Positions 7,982 through 16,893 of a stretch of 64,000 bases of DNA are shown here, piece after piece (position 1 is the first letter of the stretch; each line of letters starts with the position of its first letter). This DNA comes from Methanoculleus formosensis. Lineage in GTDB: Archaea > Halobacteriota > Methanomicrobia > Methanomicrobiales > Methanoculleaceae. Under the pieces are notes generated by a model. The model saw only the letters and a program-made list of their open reading frames with translations, was not told the DNA's origin and did no database searches. Both the position numbers and the translations under genes were made by a program. The stretch covers positions 186,001 to 250,000 of the forward strand of contig NZ_VHLL01000002.1 in the NCBI RefSeq assembly GCF_025384765.1, written 5' to 3'.

Positions 7982-10507
7982 TCAATCATCCCGGTCGTCG
8001 TCCTCCTTATCGTCGTCCTCATTCGCACCACCGGCAGTCACCATACGAGCATCGTCCTGCTCCCTGCCAGATCCGTCATCGGTATCGTCCGTTGATACCT
8101 GAGTTGCATTCCCGGGGTTCTGCAATGCAGCGGTCATGGTGGGCATTTTCCGCTCGTCATCCCCCGCCCCACCGCCATCATTCTCCTGCTCATCACCCGC
8201 TCCGTCTGATGTGCCGCCCGTCTCATCATCGTCCGCACTTTCCTGCTCCCCGGCTCCCGGGGTCCGGGCAGGGGAGGCGGGGACCAGCCCCGCATCCCTG
8301 ACGACCGTCTCACCGCCGCCGACCTGGAACCGGGTCGTCGCGCCGGTCACCGGGTCAGCATGGCTGTCCCCGCCGGTGCTCGTGAAAGCATAGCCGTCCG
8401 GCGCGGTGAACGCGACGGAGTACTCCCCGGGCGGGAGCGGGCCGAAGAGGTACAGGGAGAAGTAGCGGTCGTGATACCCGGTGCGGGCCGATGAAACCAG
8501 GTTCCCGCCCGCATCCAGGAGGCGGACCTCGACGCCCGTCAGGCCGGTCGTCTCCCCCTTCTTGAGCCCATCAGCGTCATCGTCGCTCCAGACCGTCCCG
8601 AGCACCCACCCGTAGGCCTCTGCCGGCGTCGCCGGGTGGTAGTTGCCGATGAAACCCGCGTTCAGGGTCTGCCGGTCAACCCCGCTCTCAGCGAACGCCA
8701 CGATATCATCCAGGGAGCTCGCATCGCTGCCCTTACCGGAGACGGTGCAGGAATACCCGTCCGGGAGGACGAACTCCACACCGGCGTAACCGACGGAGGG
8801 GATGGTCCCGAACCGGTATGACCCGTCCGGGCCGGTGGCGGTATGATCGATCATGCTCCGCTTGCCGATCAGCCGCACGTTGATCTCGGGGATACCCGGC
8901 TCGCCGGGATCGCGGACGCCGTCACCGTTCAGGTCGTACCAGACCGTCCCCGAGAGCGATTCTGCCGCGCCGCCGGTCTGGTTATTCCCGTCGTCATCGT
9001 TGTCGTCGTCATCACCGTCGTCATCGTCGCCGACCGGTGTCATGGTCGGAGACGGCACGGCCGTCATGGTCGGTGAGGGCGTAGGCCCGGGCGTCCAGGT
9101 GGGCCCGGGTGTCGGGATCCCCGTCGGAACCGATGTCGGGGTCACCGACGGGGTCACCACCGGGGTCGGGATGGCAGTCGCCGTATCGGTCGGTACGGGC
9201 GGCGCCCTGGAGATTATCGGCGCTTTCGGGGGTTTTGATGGTGCCGTCGTGGGTGCGGGCGTCGGGGTCACGGTCGGCGTCGGCGTCGGTGCAGGCCCCA
9301 GTCTCACCGCCCAGGCGTCCGTATTCGCCGGCCCGTCTCTCTCTGTCGCGTTGAACTGCCCTGCGAAGACGTACTCGCCCGGCGCGGCCTCGATGAGCGA
9401 TGCGGCCTTATCGCCGGGGTTCTCGCCGCCGAACGTCCTGCTCCACGCCACCGATCCGCCGGCGTTGGTCGCGACCAGCCAGGCGTCGGTGTCCGCCACC
9501 CCGGGGTAAGCCGTCTCCCCGGCGAAGAGGTAGCCGCCGTCCGCAGTCTCGATGACGGCTGCCGCCGTCTCGTTCACGCCGAAGTCACCGTAGATCCAGT
9601 TCCAGAGGGTATCCCCGTCAGGCGTGAACTTGATGAGGAGGGCGTCGGTATCGACCGTCGTGTTATCGGGCCGCTCCGTGAACGTCCCGGCGACGACCAG
9701 GTTGCCCTCAGAGGTGTTGATCACCGCCCGCCCGGCATCGTCATCGGGACTGCCGAACGTCCGGTTCCAGATCTCGTTACCGGACCCGTCCAGCCTGACC
9801 ACCCAGACGTCGGCCATGCCCGCGCCCGAGGACTCGGTGCTCCCGACAACGACATAATCCCCGCCGGGAAGCCGGGTGACGGCGTTCGCGGCGTTCTCCC
9901 CCGCCCCGCCGAACGTCCGGTTCCAGGCCTCGTCCCCCGTCTCGTTCACCCTGGCCACCCAGGCCGAGGACCCATTGCCCTCCCGCGGCGCGATGGAGCC
10001 GACGACGACGTAACCCCCGCCTTCCGCCTCGATGACCGCGGTTGCCGTGGCGTTGTCGTCCGCTCCACCGTAGGTCCGGTTCCAGACCTCCTCGCCGGAG
10101 GGGTCTATTTCCATGAGCCAGGCATCGGTGTCCGCCTCAGTCCCGTTCGTGACGAACGTGAGGTTCCCGGCGAAGAGGAGGTTCCCTCCACCGGTCCGGA
10201 TGATGGAGTGCGCAGCATCAGCCTCCTCTCCGCCGTATGTCCGGTTCCACTCCTCGCTGCCGTCCGGCGCGAGCCTGACCACCAGGGCGTCCGTCTTCCC
10301 ATCAGCGGGAGATGCCGTCTCCCCGGCGAGGAAGAATCCGATCCCGCCGGGGCCGGGGACGATCGCATATGCCGCGTCGTAGGTGCCGGGTTCTCCGTAC
10401 GTCCGATTCCAGATGACCACAGGATCTCCTGCCTGTGCTCCTGCGCCCGCGACGAGCGCGAGTGCCGAGAGCAGGACGATCCAGAAAAAGATACCGCGTC
10501 GCATCAT
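7982..10507 (-). CDS. Large cell-surface protein: beta-propeller repeats plus two SdrD-B domains
   Basis: An 841-residue exported protein. In order: signal peptide (residues 1-25); about seven repeats of roughly 50-58 residues, each with a WNRTYGG or WNRTFGG core followed by a GGYVVVG strand, a pattern typical of archaeal beta-propeller surface proteins; a Pro/Thr linker of PTPT type; an acidic run DDDDGDDDDNDDDGNN; two SdrD-B domains (VWYDLNGDGVRDPGE and VWSDDDADGLKKGE); and a very acidic low-complexity tail ending EDDDKEDDDRDD. There is no C-terminal membrane helix, so attachment is unclear. Many N-x-T/S sites suggest N-glycosylation. The start at 10507 follows a GAGGAGAGAG ribosome site. 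Confidence 0.85.
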   Translation of the reverse strand: MMRRGIFFWIVLLSALALVAGAGAQAGDPVVIWNRTYGEPGTYDAAYAIVPGPGGIGFFLAGETASPADGKTDALVVRLAPDGSEEWNRTYGGEEADAAHSIIRTGGGNLLFAGNLTFVTNGTEADTDAWLMEIDPSGEEVWNRTYGGADDNATATAVIEAEGGGYVVVGSIAPREGNGSSAWVARVNETGDEAWNRTFGGAGENAANAVTRLPGGDYVVVGSTESSGAGMADVWVVRLDGSGNEIWNRTFGSPDDDAGRAVINTSEGNLVVAGTFTERPDNTTVDTDALLIKFTPDGDTLWNWIYGDFGVNETAAAVIETADGGYLFAGETAYPGVADTDAWLVATNAGGSVAWSRTFGGENPGDKAASLIEAAPGEYVFAGQFNATERDGPANTDAWAVRLGPAPTPTPTVTPTPAPTTAPSKPPKAPIISRAPPVPTDTATAIPTPVVTPSVTPTSVPTGIPTPGPTWTPGPTPSPTMTAVPSPTMTPVGDDDDGDDDDNDDDGNNQTGGAAESLSGTVWYDLNGDGVRDPGEPGIPEINVRLIGKRSMIDHTATGPDGSYRFGTIPSVGYAGVEFVLPDGYSCTVSGKGSDASSLDDIVAFAESGVDRQTLNAGFIGNYHPATPAEAYGWVLGTVWSDDDADGLKKGETTGLTGVEVRLLDAGGNLVSSARTGYHDRYFSLYLFGPLPPGEYSVAFTAPDGYAFTSTGGDSHADPVTGATTRFQVGGGETVVRDAGLVPASPARTPGAGEQESADDDETGGTSDGAGDEQENDGGGAGDDERKMPTMTAALQNPGNATQVSTDDTDDGSGREQDDARMVTAGGANEDDDKEDDDRDD

Positions 10508-10761
10508 GTCTCTCTCCTCATCTCCGCCCCGGGAACAGGCACGCGCCCCGTGCCGGGGACGGCCCGATCCGGATGAAACCGGGCCTCCGGCAGAGCCTTC
10601 GGGACTCACGCCGCCGCAGGGCCTGCACTTCAATGACACAATTAATATAATAATCTTATTTCAAACACGACCCGGACATTTCCCGGCATCCTGCCCGGGG
10701 ACACGACCCTGCTCCACAACCATCAATACGCTTATCAACAAATCCTTGATAGAAGACGCGT
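10508..10761. promoter_or_regulatory. Divergent promoter region
   Basis: A 254-base gap between the minus-strand surface protein and the plus-strand PfpI gene. An AT-rich block at about 10634-10670 (AATTAATATAATAATCTTATTT) is the likely promoter for the minus-strand gene. A second AT-rich stretch, TCAATACGCTTATCAACAAATCC at 10722-10744, is the likely promoter of the plus-strand gene. Confidence 0.45.
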
Positions 10762-11277
10762 ATGAAACTCTTGCTTGCGATTGCACCTGAACAGTTCAGG
10801 GACGAGGAACTGGAGATCCCAAGACGGACCTTCGAGGAGGCGGGGATCGGCACCGACCTCGCCTCTACGGCCGCCGGCACGTGCACGGGGATGCTCGGGG
10901 GCACCGCGGAGGCGACCATGGCGTTCGAGGACGTGAACGACGAAGACTACGTCGGGATCGTGGTCGTCGGGGGAAGCGGCTCGGAGAAGCATCTCTGGGG
11001 AAGCGAGAGGCTCCGGGAGCTCGTCCTGTCGTTCTTCGAGCAGGGCAAGGTCGTCGGTGCCATCTGTCTCGCGCCGGTCGTCCTGGCACGGGCGGGCATC
11101 CTCGCCGGACGGCATGCGACGGTATACCCGAGTCCGGCGGCGGTCGCAGAGATGAAGAAGGCGGGAGCGAACCTCCTTGAGATCCCCGTCGTCGCCGATA
11201 TGCAGGTCGTGACCGCGAACGGCCCTGCTGCCGCCGCACAGTTCGCCGATACCATCATCACGAAACTGGAATGTTAG
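10762..11277 (+). CDS. DJ-1/PfpI family protein
   Basis: A 171-residue class I glutamine-amidotransferase-like protein of the DJ-1/PfpI family. The nucleophile elbow is visible as GAICLAPVVLA near residue 97-107, with the conserved cysteine, and the strand IVVVGGSGSEKHLW carries the oxyanion-side glycines. Family members act as cysteine peptidases, glyoxalase III/deglycase enzymes or chaperones, and the sequence alone does not decide between them. The stop overlaps the start of the glycosyltransferase by seven bases, so the two are co-translated. Confidence 0.88.
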   Translation: MKLLLAIAPEQFRDEELEIPRRTFEEAGIGTDLASTAAGTCTGMLGGTAEATMAFEDVNDEDYVGIVVVGGSGSEKHLWGSERLRELVLSFFEQGKVVGAICLAPVVLARAGILAGRHATVYPSPAAVAEMKKAGANLLEIPVVADMQVVTANGPAAAAQFADTIITKLEC

Positions 11278-11984
11278 ACGATACCGACAACGGCGGCGTG
11301 AGCCCTGCGGACTGCACCCTGGTGGTTCCCGCATACAACGAAGAGCGGCGGATCCGGTCCGTCCTCGAGGACGTCTCGGGTTTTGGGGGCGATCTCGTCT
11401 TCGTCTGCGACGGGACGGATTCCACCGCCGCGATCATCGACGCGTTCGCGGCCGATCACCCGTCGCTCTCCATCCGGTGCCTGACCTACCCGACCCGGCT
11501 CGGAAAGGGGGGAGGCGTCGTCGCCGGGATGGAGGCGGCGGCGACCCGCTACGTCGGCTACATGGACGCGGACGGCTCGACCGCGCTAGCCGAGATGGAG
11601 CGGCTCTTCGGCCGCCTGACCGCCATGGACGGTGCTATCGGGTCGCGCTGGGTCGAGGGCTCCATCCTCCCCGTACGGCAGGGGTTCCGCCGCCGGGTCG
11701 AGAGCCGTCTCTTCAACTTCATGGTCAGGGCACTCTTCGGCCTCGACTACCGGGACACCCAGTGCGGCGCAAAGGCCTTCCGGAAAGATGCGCTCGAAGA
11801 GGTCCTCCCCTCGATCCAGTCGACCGGATTCGAGTTCGACGTCGAACTCCTATGGCGGCTCCGGCAGAGCGGCTGCCGGGTGGAGGAGGTCCCGATCACC
11901 TGGGAGAACCGGGACGAGTCGAAGGTGGCGACAACGGACGCAAAAGCAATGCTGCTCGGGATGATCCGGCTCCGGTTCGGGTAG
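11271..11984 (+). CDS. Family 2 glycosyltransferase (dolichol-phosphate-sugar synthase-like)
   Basis: A 237-residue GT-A fold enzyme without membrane segments. The nucleotide-sugar binding start VVPAYNEERRI lies at residues 14-24, the metal-binding DxD-type motif appears as YMDADGS near residue 99, and the acceptor-side segment DTQCGAKAFRKDAL is near residue 163. This arrangement is typical of DPM1-like synthases that charge dolichyl phosphate with a sugar for glycoprotein or lipid synthesis. Donor and acceptor cannot be read from the sequence. It overlaps the PfpI-family gene by seven bases. Confidence 0.87.
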   Translation: MLDDTDNGGVSPADCTLVVPAYNEERRIRSVLEDVSGFGGDLVFVCDGTDSTAAIIDAFAADHPSLSIRCLTYPTRLGKGGGVVAGMEAAATRYVGYMDADGSTALAEMERLFGRLTAMDGAIGSRWVEGSILPVRQGFRRRVESRLFNFMVRALFGLDYRDTQCGAKAFRKDALEEVLPSIQSTGFEFDVELLWRLRQSGCRVEEVPITWENRDESKVATTDAKAMLLGMIRLRFG

Positions 11985-12063
11985 TCCGCCTCCCCCTCTC
12001 CTCCTGGAACAGATCGCCGGGTTTTAAGCCTCTTTACGTGGATGGAATCTTGACGGTGATCCG

Positions 12064-13017
12064 GTGCTTGAGAAGACGGTCTTCGTGGAAGAACTGAGCG
12101 GGAGCGTCCAGGTCGACGCGCCCTTCGTGGTGGAGGCTGCAGAACTCCGGGATAAGCGGGGCGGCAAATACATCCAGCTCGCCATATCCGATAAGACCGG
12201 ACGGGGGACCTGCAAGGTCTGGGGGACGCCGGACCTCAGCGCGGGAGAGATCGAGGCGTTCTGCCGGGCGATCCGGCCGGGCGAGGTCTACCGGATCCAG
12301 GGATACGCGAAGGAGTTCAACGGCACCTGCGAGGTGAACGTGAACGACGGGATAGCGAACCTGACCGACCCGATCCGGGGAGACCTCCTCGATCCCTCCT
12401 GGTTTGTCCATGCGCCCGCCGACGATGAAGGAGTCCGGCGGGGACTCGGGCGCATGACCGCCCGGATCGAGGATCCGGGCGTATTCTCCCTCGTCTCACG
12501 GGTGATGAACGACACACCCGGGTTCTTCGAGGCGCCCGCGGCCAAACGCCGGCACCACGACTATATCGGAGGGCTTGCGGAGCACACCCTCGAGACCGCG
12601 GAGATTGCGGCGAGCCTCGCGGGCAGCGTCTCGCGGGCAGAGATGGACACCGACGTCCTCCTCGCCGGAGCGCTCCTCCACGACGTCGGCAAAGCCTCCT
12701 GCTTCTGCCGCCGCGGGTTCTCGTTCGTCGCGCTCCCCGACTACACCCTGGTCGGGCATACGGCAATCGGGGCCGCAGCGCTCATGAAGTTCTCCGCAGG
12801 GGTCGATCCCGCGCGGTTCAGCCACATCCTCCATATCGTGATGTCGCACCACGGCCCCCACGGCGATGTCCAGCCCCGGACGCCCGAGGCCTGGGCGGTT
12901 CACTTCGCCGACAACGCGAGCGCCACCCTCCGGAGCGTCTGCGACGATGCGAGCGGCCTTGGCCCCGGAGAGGAGCGGCAGGGAGCACGGACGCGGCAGA
13001 TGGTCTACCGGTTCTGA
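12064..13017 (+). CDS. OB-fold plus HD-domain phosphohydrolase (YhaM-like 3'-5' exoribonuclease family)
   Basis: A 317-residue two-domain protein. Residues 1-105 form an OB fold of the nucleic-acid-binding tRNA-anticodon type (YIQLAISDKTGRGTCKVWG). Residues from about 155 form an HD domain with the metal ligands H...HD: RRHHDYIGGLAEHTLE, then LLAGALLHDVGKA, later GHTAIGAAAL, HHGPHG and HFADNASA. The same architecture is found in the bacterial YhaM/CBF1 exonucleases, which degrade RNA and ssDNA from the 3' end. The GTG start at 12064 follows a TATA-like stretch (GGTTTTAAGCC) about 45 bases upstream. The gene stands alone. Confidence 0.85.
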   Translation: MLEKTVFVEELSGSVQVDAPFVVEAAELRDKRGGKYIQLAISDKTGRGTCKVWGTPDLSAGEIEAFCRAIRPGEVYRIQGYAKEFNGTCEVNVNDGIANLTDPIRGDLLDPSWFVHAPADDEGVRRGLGRMTARIEDPGVFSLVSRVMNDTPGFFEAPAAKRRHHDYIGGLAEHTLETAEIAASLAGSVSRAEMDTDVLLAGALLHDVGKASCFCRRGFSFVALPDYTLVGHTAIGAAALMKFSAGVDPARFSHILHIVMSHHGPHGDVQPRTPEAWAVHFADNASATLRSVCDDASGLGPGEERQGARTRQMVYRF

Positions 13018-13027
13018 AGGACACCAG

Positions 13028-13232
13028 CACCTCGCTAATTTCAGCATTTGCAATCGAGCAAGTCACGCCCGGCGACCGGAAGCGGGATCAACGGCACCTG
13101 GATACCGGTCTTCGCGGCTTCGCGTGAGGCTCTGTCGACACCAACACTAATTCATTCACGCGAAGAACGCGAAGGGAAGCCGATGGGGTGTTCTCTTGAA
13201 AATTACCTCGACCATTTGAGCGGAGTACCGGG
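13028..13232 (+). mobile_element. MITE-like repeat element, copy 1
   Basis: A non-coding element of about 205 bp that is nearly repeated in inverted orientation at 50207-50420. Landmarks shared in order are CCTCGC-n-AATTTCAGCAT, CAATCGAGCAAGTCAC, GGCGACCGGAAGCGGGATCA, GATACCGGTCTTCGCGGC, GTGAGGCTCTGTCGACACC, TTCACGCGAAG and TCTTGAAAATTACC. The ends are imperfect inverted repeats (GTAC-n2-CGC type) and the centre carries the TTCGCG/CACGCGAA hairpin. No transposase is encoded, so a non-autonomous element is the best description. An 80-residue ORF across it is not thought to be real. Confidence 0.7.
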
Positions 13233-13363
13233 CACGCACCGGCGTAAACCATATGATGCTATATCAAAAATAACGATTTTTAGGAGTTAGATTCAAGAAT
13301 ACCCTATTATCCCTTGAGTATAAGGGCTTTGTGATCCTCGCGCGAGGGGGCACGGTGACAAAC
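13233..13363. other. AT-rich spacer between the MITE-like element and the YHS gene
   Basis: The spacer holds AT-rich sequence (ATATCAAAAATAACGATTTTTAGGAG), including a short T-rich run at 13278-13282. Nothing else is recognised. It lies downstream of the convergent OB/HD gene and the copper ATPase/YHS unit. Confidence 0.4.
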
Positions 13364-13513
13364 TCACGCCCCCTTCAGGTACGCCTCCGGGTCGCGCTCG
13401 AAGAGCTTCTTGCACCCCGGGGCGCAGAAGTAGTAGGTCTTCCCCTTATACTCGGACGTGAACTTCGCCGTCGCCTCATCGACGTCCATCTTGCATACCG
13501 GATCAACTGCCAC
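13364..13513 (-). CDS. YHS-domain protein overlapping the copper ATPase gene
   Basis: A 49-residue protein that starts with GTG and is short enough to be easily missed. The translation [16 protein letters not shown], then [24 protein letters not shown], is a complete YHS domain. It contains the DPVCKM motif and the second cysteine pair position FCAPGC, both of which can bind metal ions. GGAGG lies 9 nt before the GTG. The start codon lies 11 bases inside the 3' end of copA, so the two are translationally coupled. YHS and TRASH domains commonly accompany copper ATPases, so a copper-binding role is likely. Confidence 0.88.
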   Translation of the reverse strand: MAVDPVCKMDVDEATAKFTSEYKGKTYYFCAPGCKKLFERDPEAYLKGA

Positions 13514-15968
13514 GTGTACCAACCTCCGACATGATCCCCCTCTTCACCGGCGGTATATATGTCTTGAGCATCAGCGAGAGCGAGACGACCGTCACCGACG
13601 AGAGGGCCATCGCGAGGGCCGCATACTCCGGCCGGAAGGTGATGCCGAAGAAGGGGTAGAGCACGCCTGCCGCGAGGGGGATGAGAGCGGCGTTGTAGGC
13701 GAACGCCCAGAAGAGGTTCTGCTTGATCCGGCTCATCACCTTCCGGGAGAGTTCTATCGCCGCGACGGCATCAACGAGGTCGTCCCGGACGAGGACGATA
13801 TCCCCGCTCTCGATCGCGACGTCCGTCCCGCTCCCTATCGCGATCCCGACGTCCGCCTGCGCGAGCGCCGGGGCGTCGTTGATCCCGTCGCCGACGAAGG
13901 CCACGACCTCGCCCCGCACCTGGAGGGCCCGGACCTCCTCGGCCTTCGCCTGCGGCAGCACCCCGGCGTGGACGTCATCGATCCCGACCTCGCGGGCGAT
14001 GGCGTTCGCCGTCCGCTCGTTGTCGCCGGTGATCATCATGACGGAGAGGCCCATCCGTCTCAGTTCCGCGACGGCGGTCCGCGTCGTCGGTTTAAGGGTA
14101 TCGGCGATGGCGAGGATGCCGGCGAGTTCGCCCCCTATGGCGACGAGGACCGCGGTCTTCCCCACGTCCTGAAACACGGTCACCCGCGTCCTGGCTTTTT
14201 CGGGGACGACGATGCCGTGCTCCTCAAGGAACGGCTGGTTCCCGATAAGGACCTCCTCCCCCTCCACGACGGCGCTGACCCCCAGGCCGCCGAAGGTGGT
14301 GAACCGCTCAGACACCGGGAGAGCGAGACCCGCGCTCTCCGCCCGCCGGACGACCGCCGCAGCGAGCGGGTGCTGCGAGTTATTCTCGACCGCCGCGGCG
14401 ACCGAGAGCAGCCGGTCTTCCGGGATCCCGAAGGCGACGACGTCGGTGACGTCGGGTTTCCCCCGGGTGAGCGTCCCGGTCTTGTCGAAGACGATCGCGG
14501 TCAGTTTCTCCGAGACCTCGAGCGCCTCGCCGTTCCTTATCAGCAGCCCGAGTTCGGCGCCCCTCCCGATTCCGACGGTCACGGCGGTCGGGGTGGCAAG
14601 GCCGAGCGCGCAGGGGCAGGCGACGACCAGGACGGAGATGAGCACCGTGAGCGCAAAGAGGAGCGAGGAGCCGAGCCCCACGTACCAGGCGAGGAAGGCG
14701 GCGAACGCTATCAGGAGAATGACCGGGATGAAGTAGGAGACCGCGACGTCGGCGATCCGCTCCACCGGGGGGCGCGAGCCCTGGGCGTCCCGGACGAGGC
14801 GGATGATCTGCGACAACACCATATCCTTCCCGATCTTCTCGGCACGGATACGGAGCACGCCGTTCACGTTCAGGGTGCCGCCGACGACCCCGTCGCCCTC
14901 CCGCCTGTCGGCCGGGATGGGCTCGCCGGTGATCATCGACTCATCGACGGAACTCTCGCCGCCGACGACCGTCCCGTCCACCGGCACCTTCTCCCCCGGC
15001 CGGACCAGGAGGATGTCGCCGACGACGACCGCCTCGACCGGAACCTCGACCTCCCGGCCGTCCCGGATAACCGTCGCTGTCTTCGGCCGCAGGCCGATGA
15101 GGTTCTTGATCGCCTCAGACGTCCTTCCCTTCGCCCGGGCCTCGAGATAGCGGCCGAGCGTCAGGAACGCCGCAAGCATCACGGCGGTCTCGTAGAAGTT
15201 GAACTCCGGGGTGAGGACGATCTCAAACGTCCCGAGGACGCTCGCGCCGTAGGCGACGCCGATCCCCATCGCGTACATGACGTCCATCGTCAGCGTCCGG
15301 TTCCGGAGCGCGGCGGCCGCGGCCTTGAAGATGGGAGCGCTGACGTAGACGAAGACCGGCAGGGTGATGACAAGCATGACGAGGTTCACGGAAACCGGGA
15401 GGGCGGAGGCCCCCGGCATACCGAGGAGCATGTAGAAGAAGAGCGGGATGCTCACCGCAAACCCGACGACCATCCGCCGGAACTTGTCCCGGAGGTCTTC
15501 CTCGCGCATCCGGGTCTCGACGTCTCCGGTGACCTCCTCCTCGAGGCCGAGATACTGGTAGCCGGCATCCTCGACGGCGGCCCGGAACTCGGATGTCGTG
15601 ACGAGCGCGGGGCTGTAGACGATCCGAACGCTCTCGGTCGCAAGGTTGACCCGGGCTTCGTAGACCCCGTCGAGATCGCCGAGCGATGCCTCGATCACCT
15701 GAGCGCAGGAGGCGCAGACCATCCCGCCGACCCTGACGGTGACTTCGTCCCTTACGACCTGGAAGCCGGCATCGGCGACCGTCCGTTCAAGATCCACGAG
15801 GGTTGCCTTCGCCGGGTCGTACTCGACGACGGCGGTCTCGGTTGCGAGGTTGACCCGGGCGTCATAGACGTCGTCCCGGCCCTGGAGAGCGCGTTCTACG
15901 TTGAGGGCGCAGGATGCGCAGTGCATCCCGGAGATCTTCAGTTCCGCCCTTCTCTTCTCCTCCGGCAT
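13503..15968 (-). CDS. copA: Copper-translocating P1B-type ATPase
   Basis: An 821-residue heavy-metal P-type ATPase that exports monovalent copper (or silver). It has two N-terminal HMA domains, each with a CxxC (GMHCASC near residue 14, GMVCASC near residue 82). Eight membrane segments follow, with the transport motif CPC in [12 protein letters not shown] (the CopA/P1B-1 type), the actuator motif TGEP, the phosphorylation site DKTGTLT, the nucleotide-domain HP motif (SQHPLA), TGDN and the hinge [10 protein letters not shown]. The membrane segment with YNAALIP also fits P1B-1. The length is complete. A YHS protein is coupled downstream; no separate chaperone or regulator is adjacent. Confidence 0.96.
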   Translation of the reverse strand: MPEEKRRAELKISGMHCASCALNVERALQGRDDVYDARVNLATETAVVEYDPAKATLVDLERTVADAGFQVVRDEVTVRVGGMVCASCAQVIEASLGDLDGVYEARVNLATESVRIVYSPALVTTSEFRAAVEDAGYQYLGLEEEVTGDVETRMREEDLRDKFRRMVVGFAVSIPLFFYMLLGMPGASALPVSVNLVMLVITLPVFVYVSAPIFKAAAAALRNRTLTMDVMYAMGIGVAYGASVLGTFEIVLTPEFNFYETAVMLAAFLTLGRYLEARAKGRTSEAIKNLIGLRPKTATVIRDGREVEVPVEAVVVGDILLVRPGEKVPVDGTVVGGESSVDESMITGEPIPADRREGDGVVGGTLNVNGVLRIRAEKIGKDMVLSQIIRLVRDAQGSRPPVERIADVAVSYFIPVILLIAFAAFLAWYVGLGSSLLFALTVLISVLVVACPCALGLATPTAVTVGIGRGAELGLLIRNGEALEVSEKLTAIVFDKTGTLTRGKPDVTDVVAFGIPEDRLLSVAAAVENNSQHPLAAAVVRRAESAGLALPVSERFTTFGGLGVSAVVEGEEVLIGNQPFLEEHGIVVPEKARTRVTVFQDVGKTAVLVAIGGELAGILAIADTLKPTTRTAVAELRRMGLSVMMITGDNERTANAIAREVGIDDVHAGVLPQAKAEEVRALQVRGEVVAFVGDGINDAPALAQADVGIAIGSGTDVAIESGDIVLVRDDLVDAVAAIELSRKVMSRIKQNLFWAFAYNAALIPLAAGVLYPFFGITFRPEYAALAMALSSVTVVSLSLMLKTYIPPVKRGIMSEVGTRGS

Positions 15969-16134
15969 GATACTCTCCTCGCTCTGCGCAGATAAAATAC
16001 CTGCTCCTGCCCGCCCGGGCTCGTAGAACCGCTCCGGAGAGAGGCCGGATCGCCGTTACAGCGGACGGCAATTTTTATCCACAATATTATTATACTCCCG
16101 GCGGATTACATCGTCCCATCCTGAGGTGATTGTG

Positions 16135-16893
16135 ATGCAGAGAAGGGAGATTCCAGCAGGGGAGAAGCAGTACGATATCGAGCATACGGCATCGAGAGAG
16201 GACGTCGACAGCCTGATCAGGACGCTGCAGAGCGGCGATCCGACCTCGCGCCGGACCGCCGCCCTCGGCCTCGGCGCGCTCGGGGAGTGGCGGGCGGTGG
16301 ACCCCCTCATCCGGGCGCTCAACGATCCAATACAGGACGTCCGGGAGGGCGCGGCAAACGCGCTCGTCATGGTCGGAACACCGGCGGTCGAACCACTGAT
16401 CGCCCTCCTCGACCGGCCCGGAGTCGGGGTGCCACGGGAGCCGACCGGCCATGGCCTCACCCAGATCGACCTCCTCGGCGGGCCCGAGGGGATACCACCC
16501 GAGAAGAGGAGGCTCCAGCACGGGAGCGAGATCACCCAGCACGATCTCTTCGGGGGGCCGGCGGATCTCGGGACGAGAAAGAGTCTCCGGCACCGCGAAC
16601 TCGCCCAGCACGATCTCCTCGGCGGCCCGGAGGACGCAAGGGAGCACGAACGACTCTTCCCCGGAGCGAGGAGGGCCGGCGTCGTGCCGGAAGGGGTTAC
16701 CCCCGGCACGGCGCTGCGTCGGGCCTACGCCGCCATCATCCTCGGGGAGATCGCCGACCCGCGGGCGGAAGGAGCGCTCGACCGGGCGCTCTCCGACAGC
16801 GATCCCCGGGTCCAGAGGGCAGCAGAGGACGGGATGGTGCGGTACCAGCAGAAGCGCGGGATGACCACGCAGGCCCCGCCGGCGCCCCGGTGA
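16135..16893 (+). CDS. HEAT-repeat protein with inserted tandem repeats
   Basis: A 252-residue protein of the PBS-lyase/HEAT type. Two HEAT repeats precede the insert (DVDSLIRTLQSGDPTSRRTA; WRAVDPLIRALNDPIQDVRE) and at least one follows it (AYAAIILGEIADPRAEGALD). Between them, about residues 106-185, lie three degenerate copies of a 23-25-residue unit with cores TQIDLLGGP, TQHDLFGGP and AQHDLLGGP. The paralogue at 17668 has only a short unrelated linker at this place. HEAT proteins mediate protein contacts; the partner is unknown. I chose the ATG at 16135 because GAGGTGA is just upstream; a GTG at 16126 overlaps that ribosome site. Confidence 0.75.
   Translation: MQRREIPAGEKQYDIEHTASREDVDSLIRTLQSGDPTSRRTAALGLGALGEWRAVDPLIRALNDPIQDVREGAANALVMVGTPAVEPLIALLDRPGVGVPREPTGHGLTQIDLLGGPEGIPPEKRRLQHGSEITQHDLFGGPADLGTRKSLRHRELAQHDLLGGPEDAREHERLFPGARRAGVVPEGVTPGTALRRAYAAIILGEIADPRAEGALDRALSDSDPRVQRAAEDGMVRYQQKRGMTTQAPPAPR

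Noticed and set aside
13048-13290. 80-residue plus-strand ORF
   Set aside because: It spans the MITE-like repeat and its hairpin; the equivalent frame is not kept in the second copy at 50.2 kb.
13331-13534. 67-residue plus-strand ORF near the end of copA
   Set aside because: It is antisense to the YHS-domain gene, whose domain motifs and ribosome site are convincing.
13458-15995. 845-residue open frame on the plus strand opposite copA
   Set aside because: It is a shadow of the copper ATPase on the other strand; its composition (Asp/Arg/His-rich) is that of an antisense frame in GC-rich DNA.
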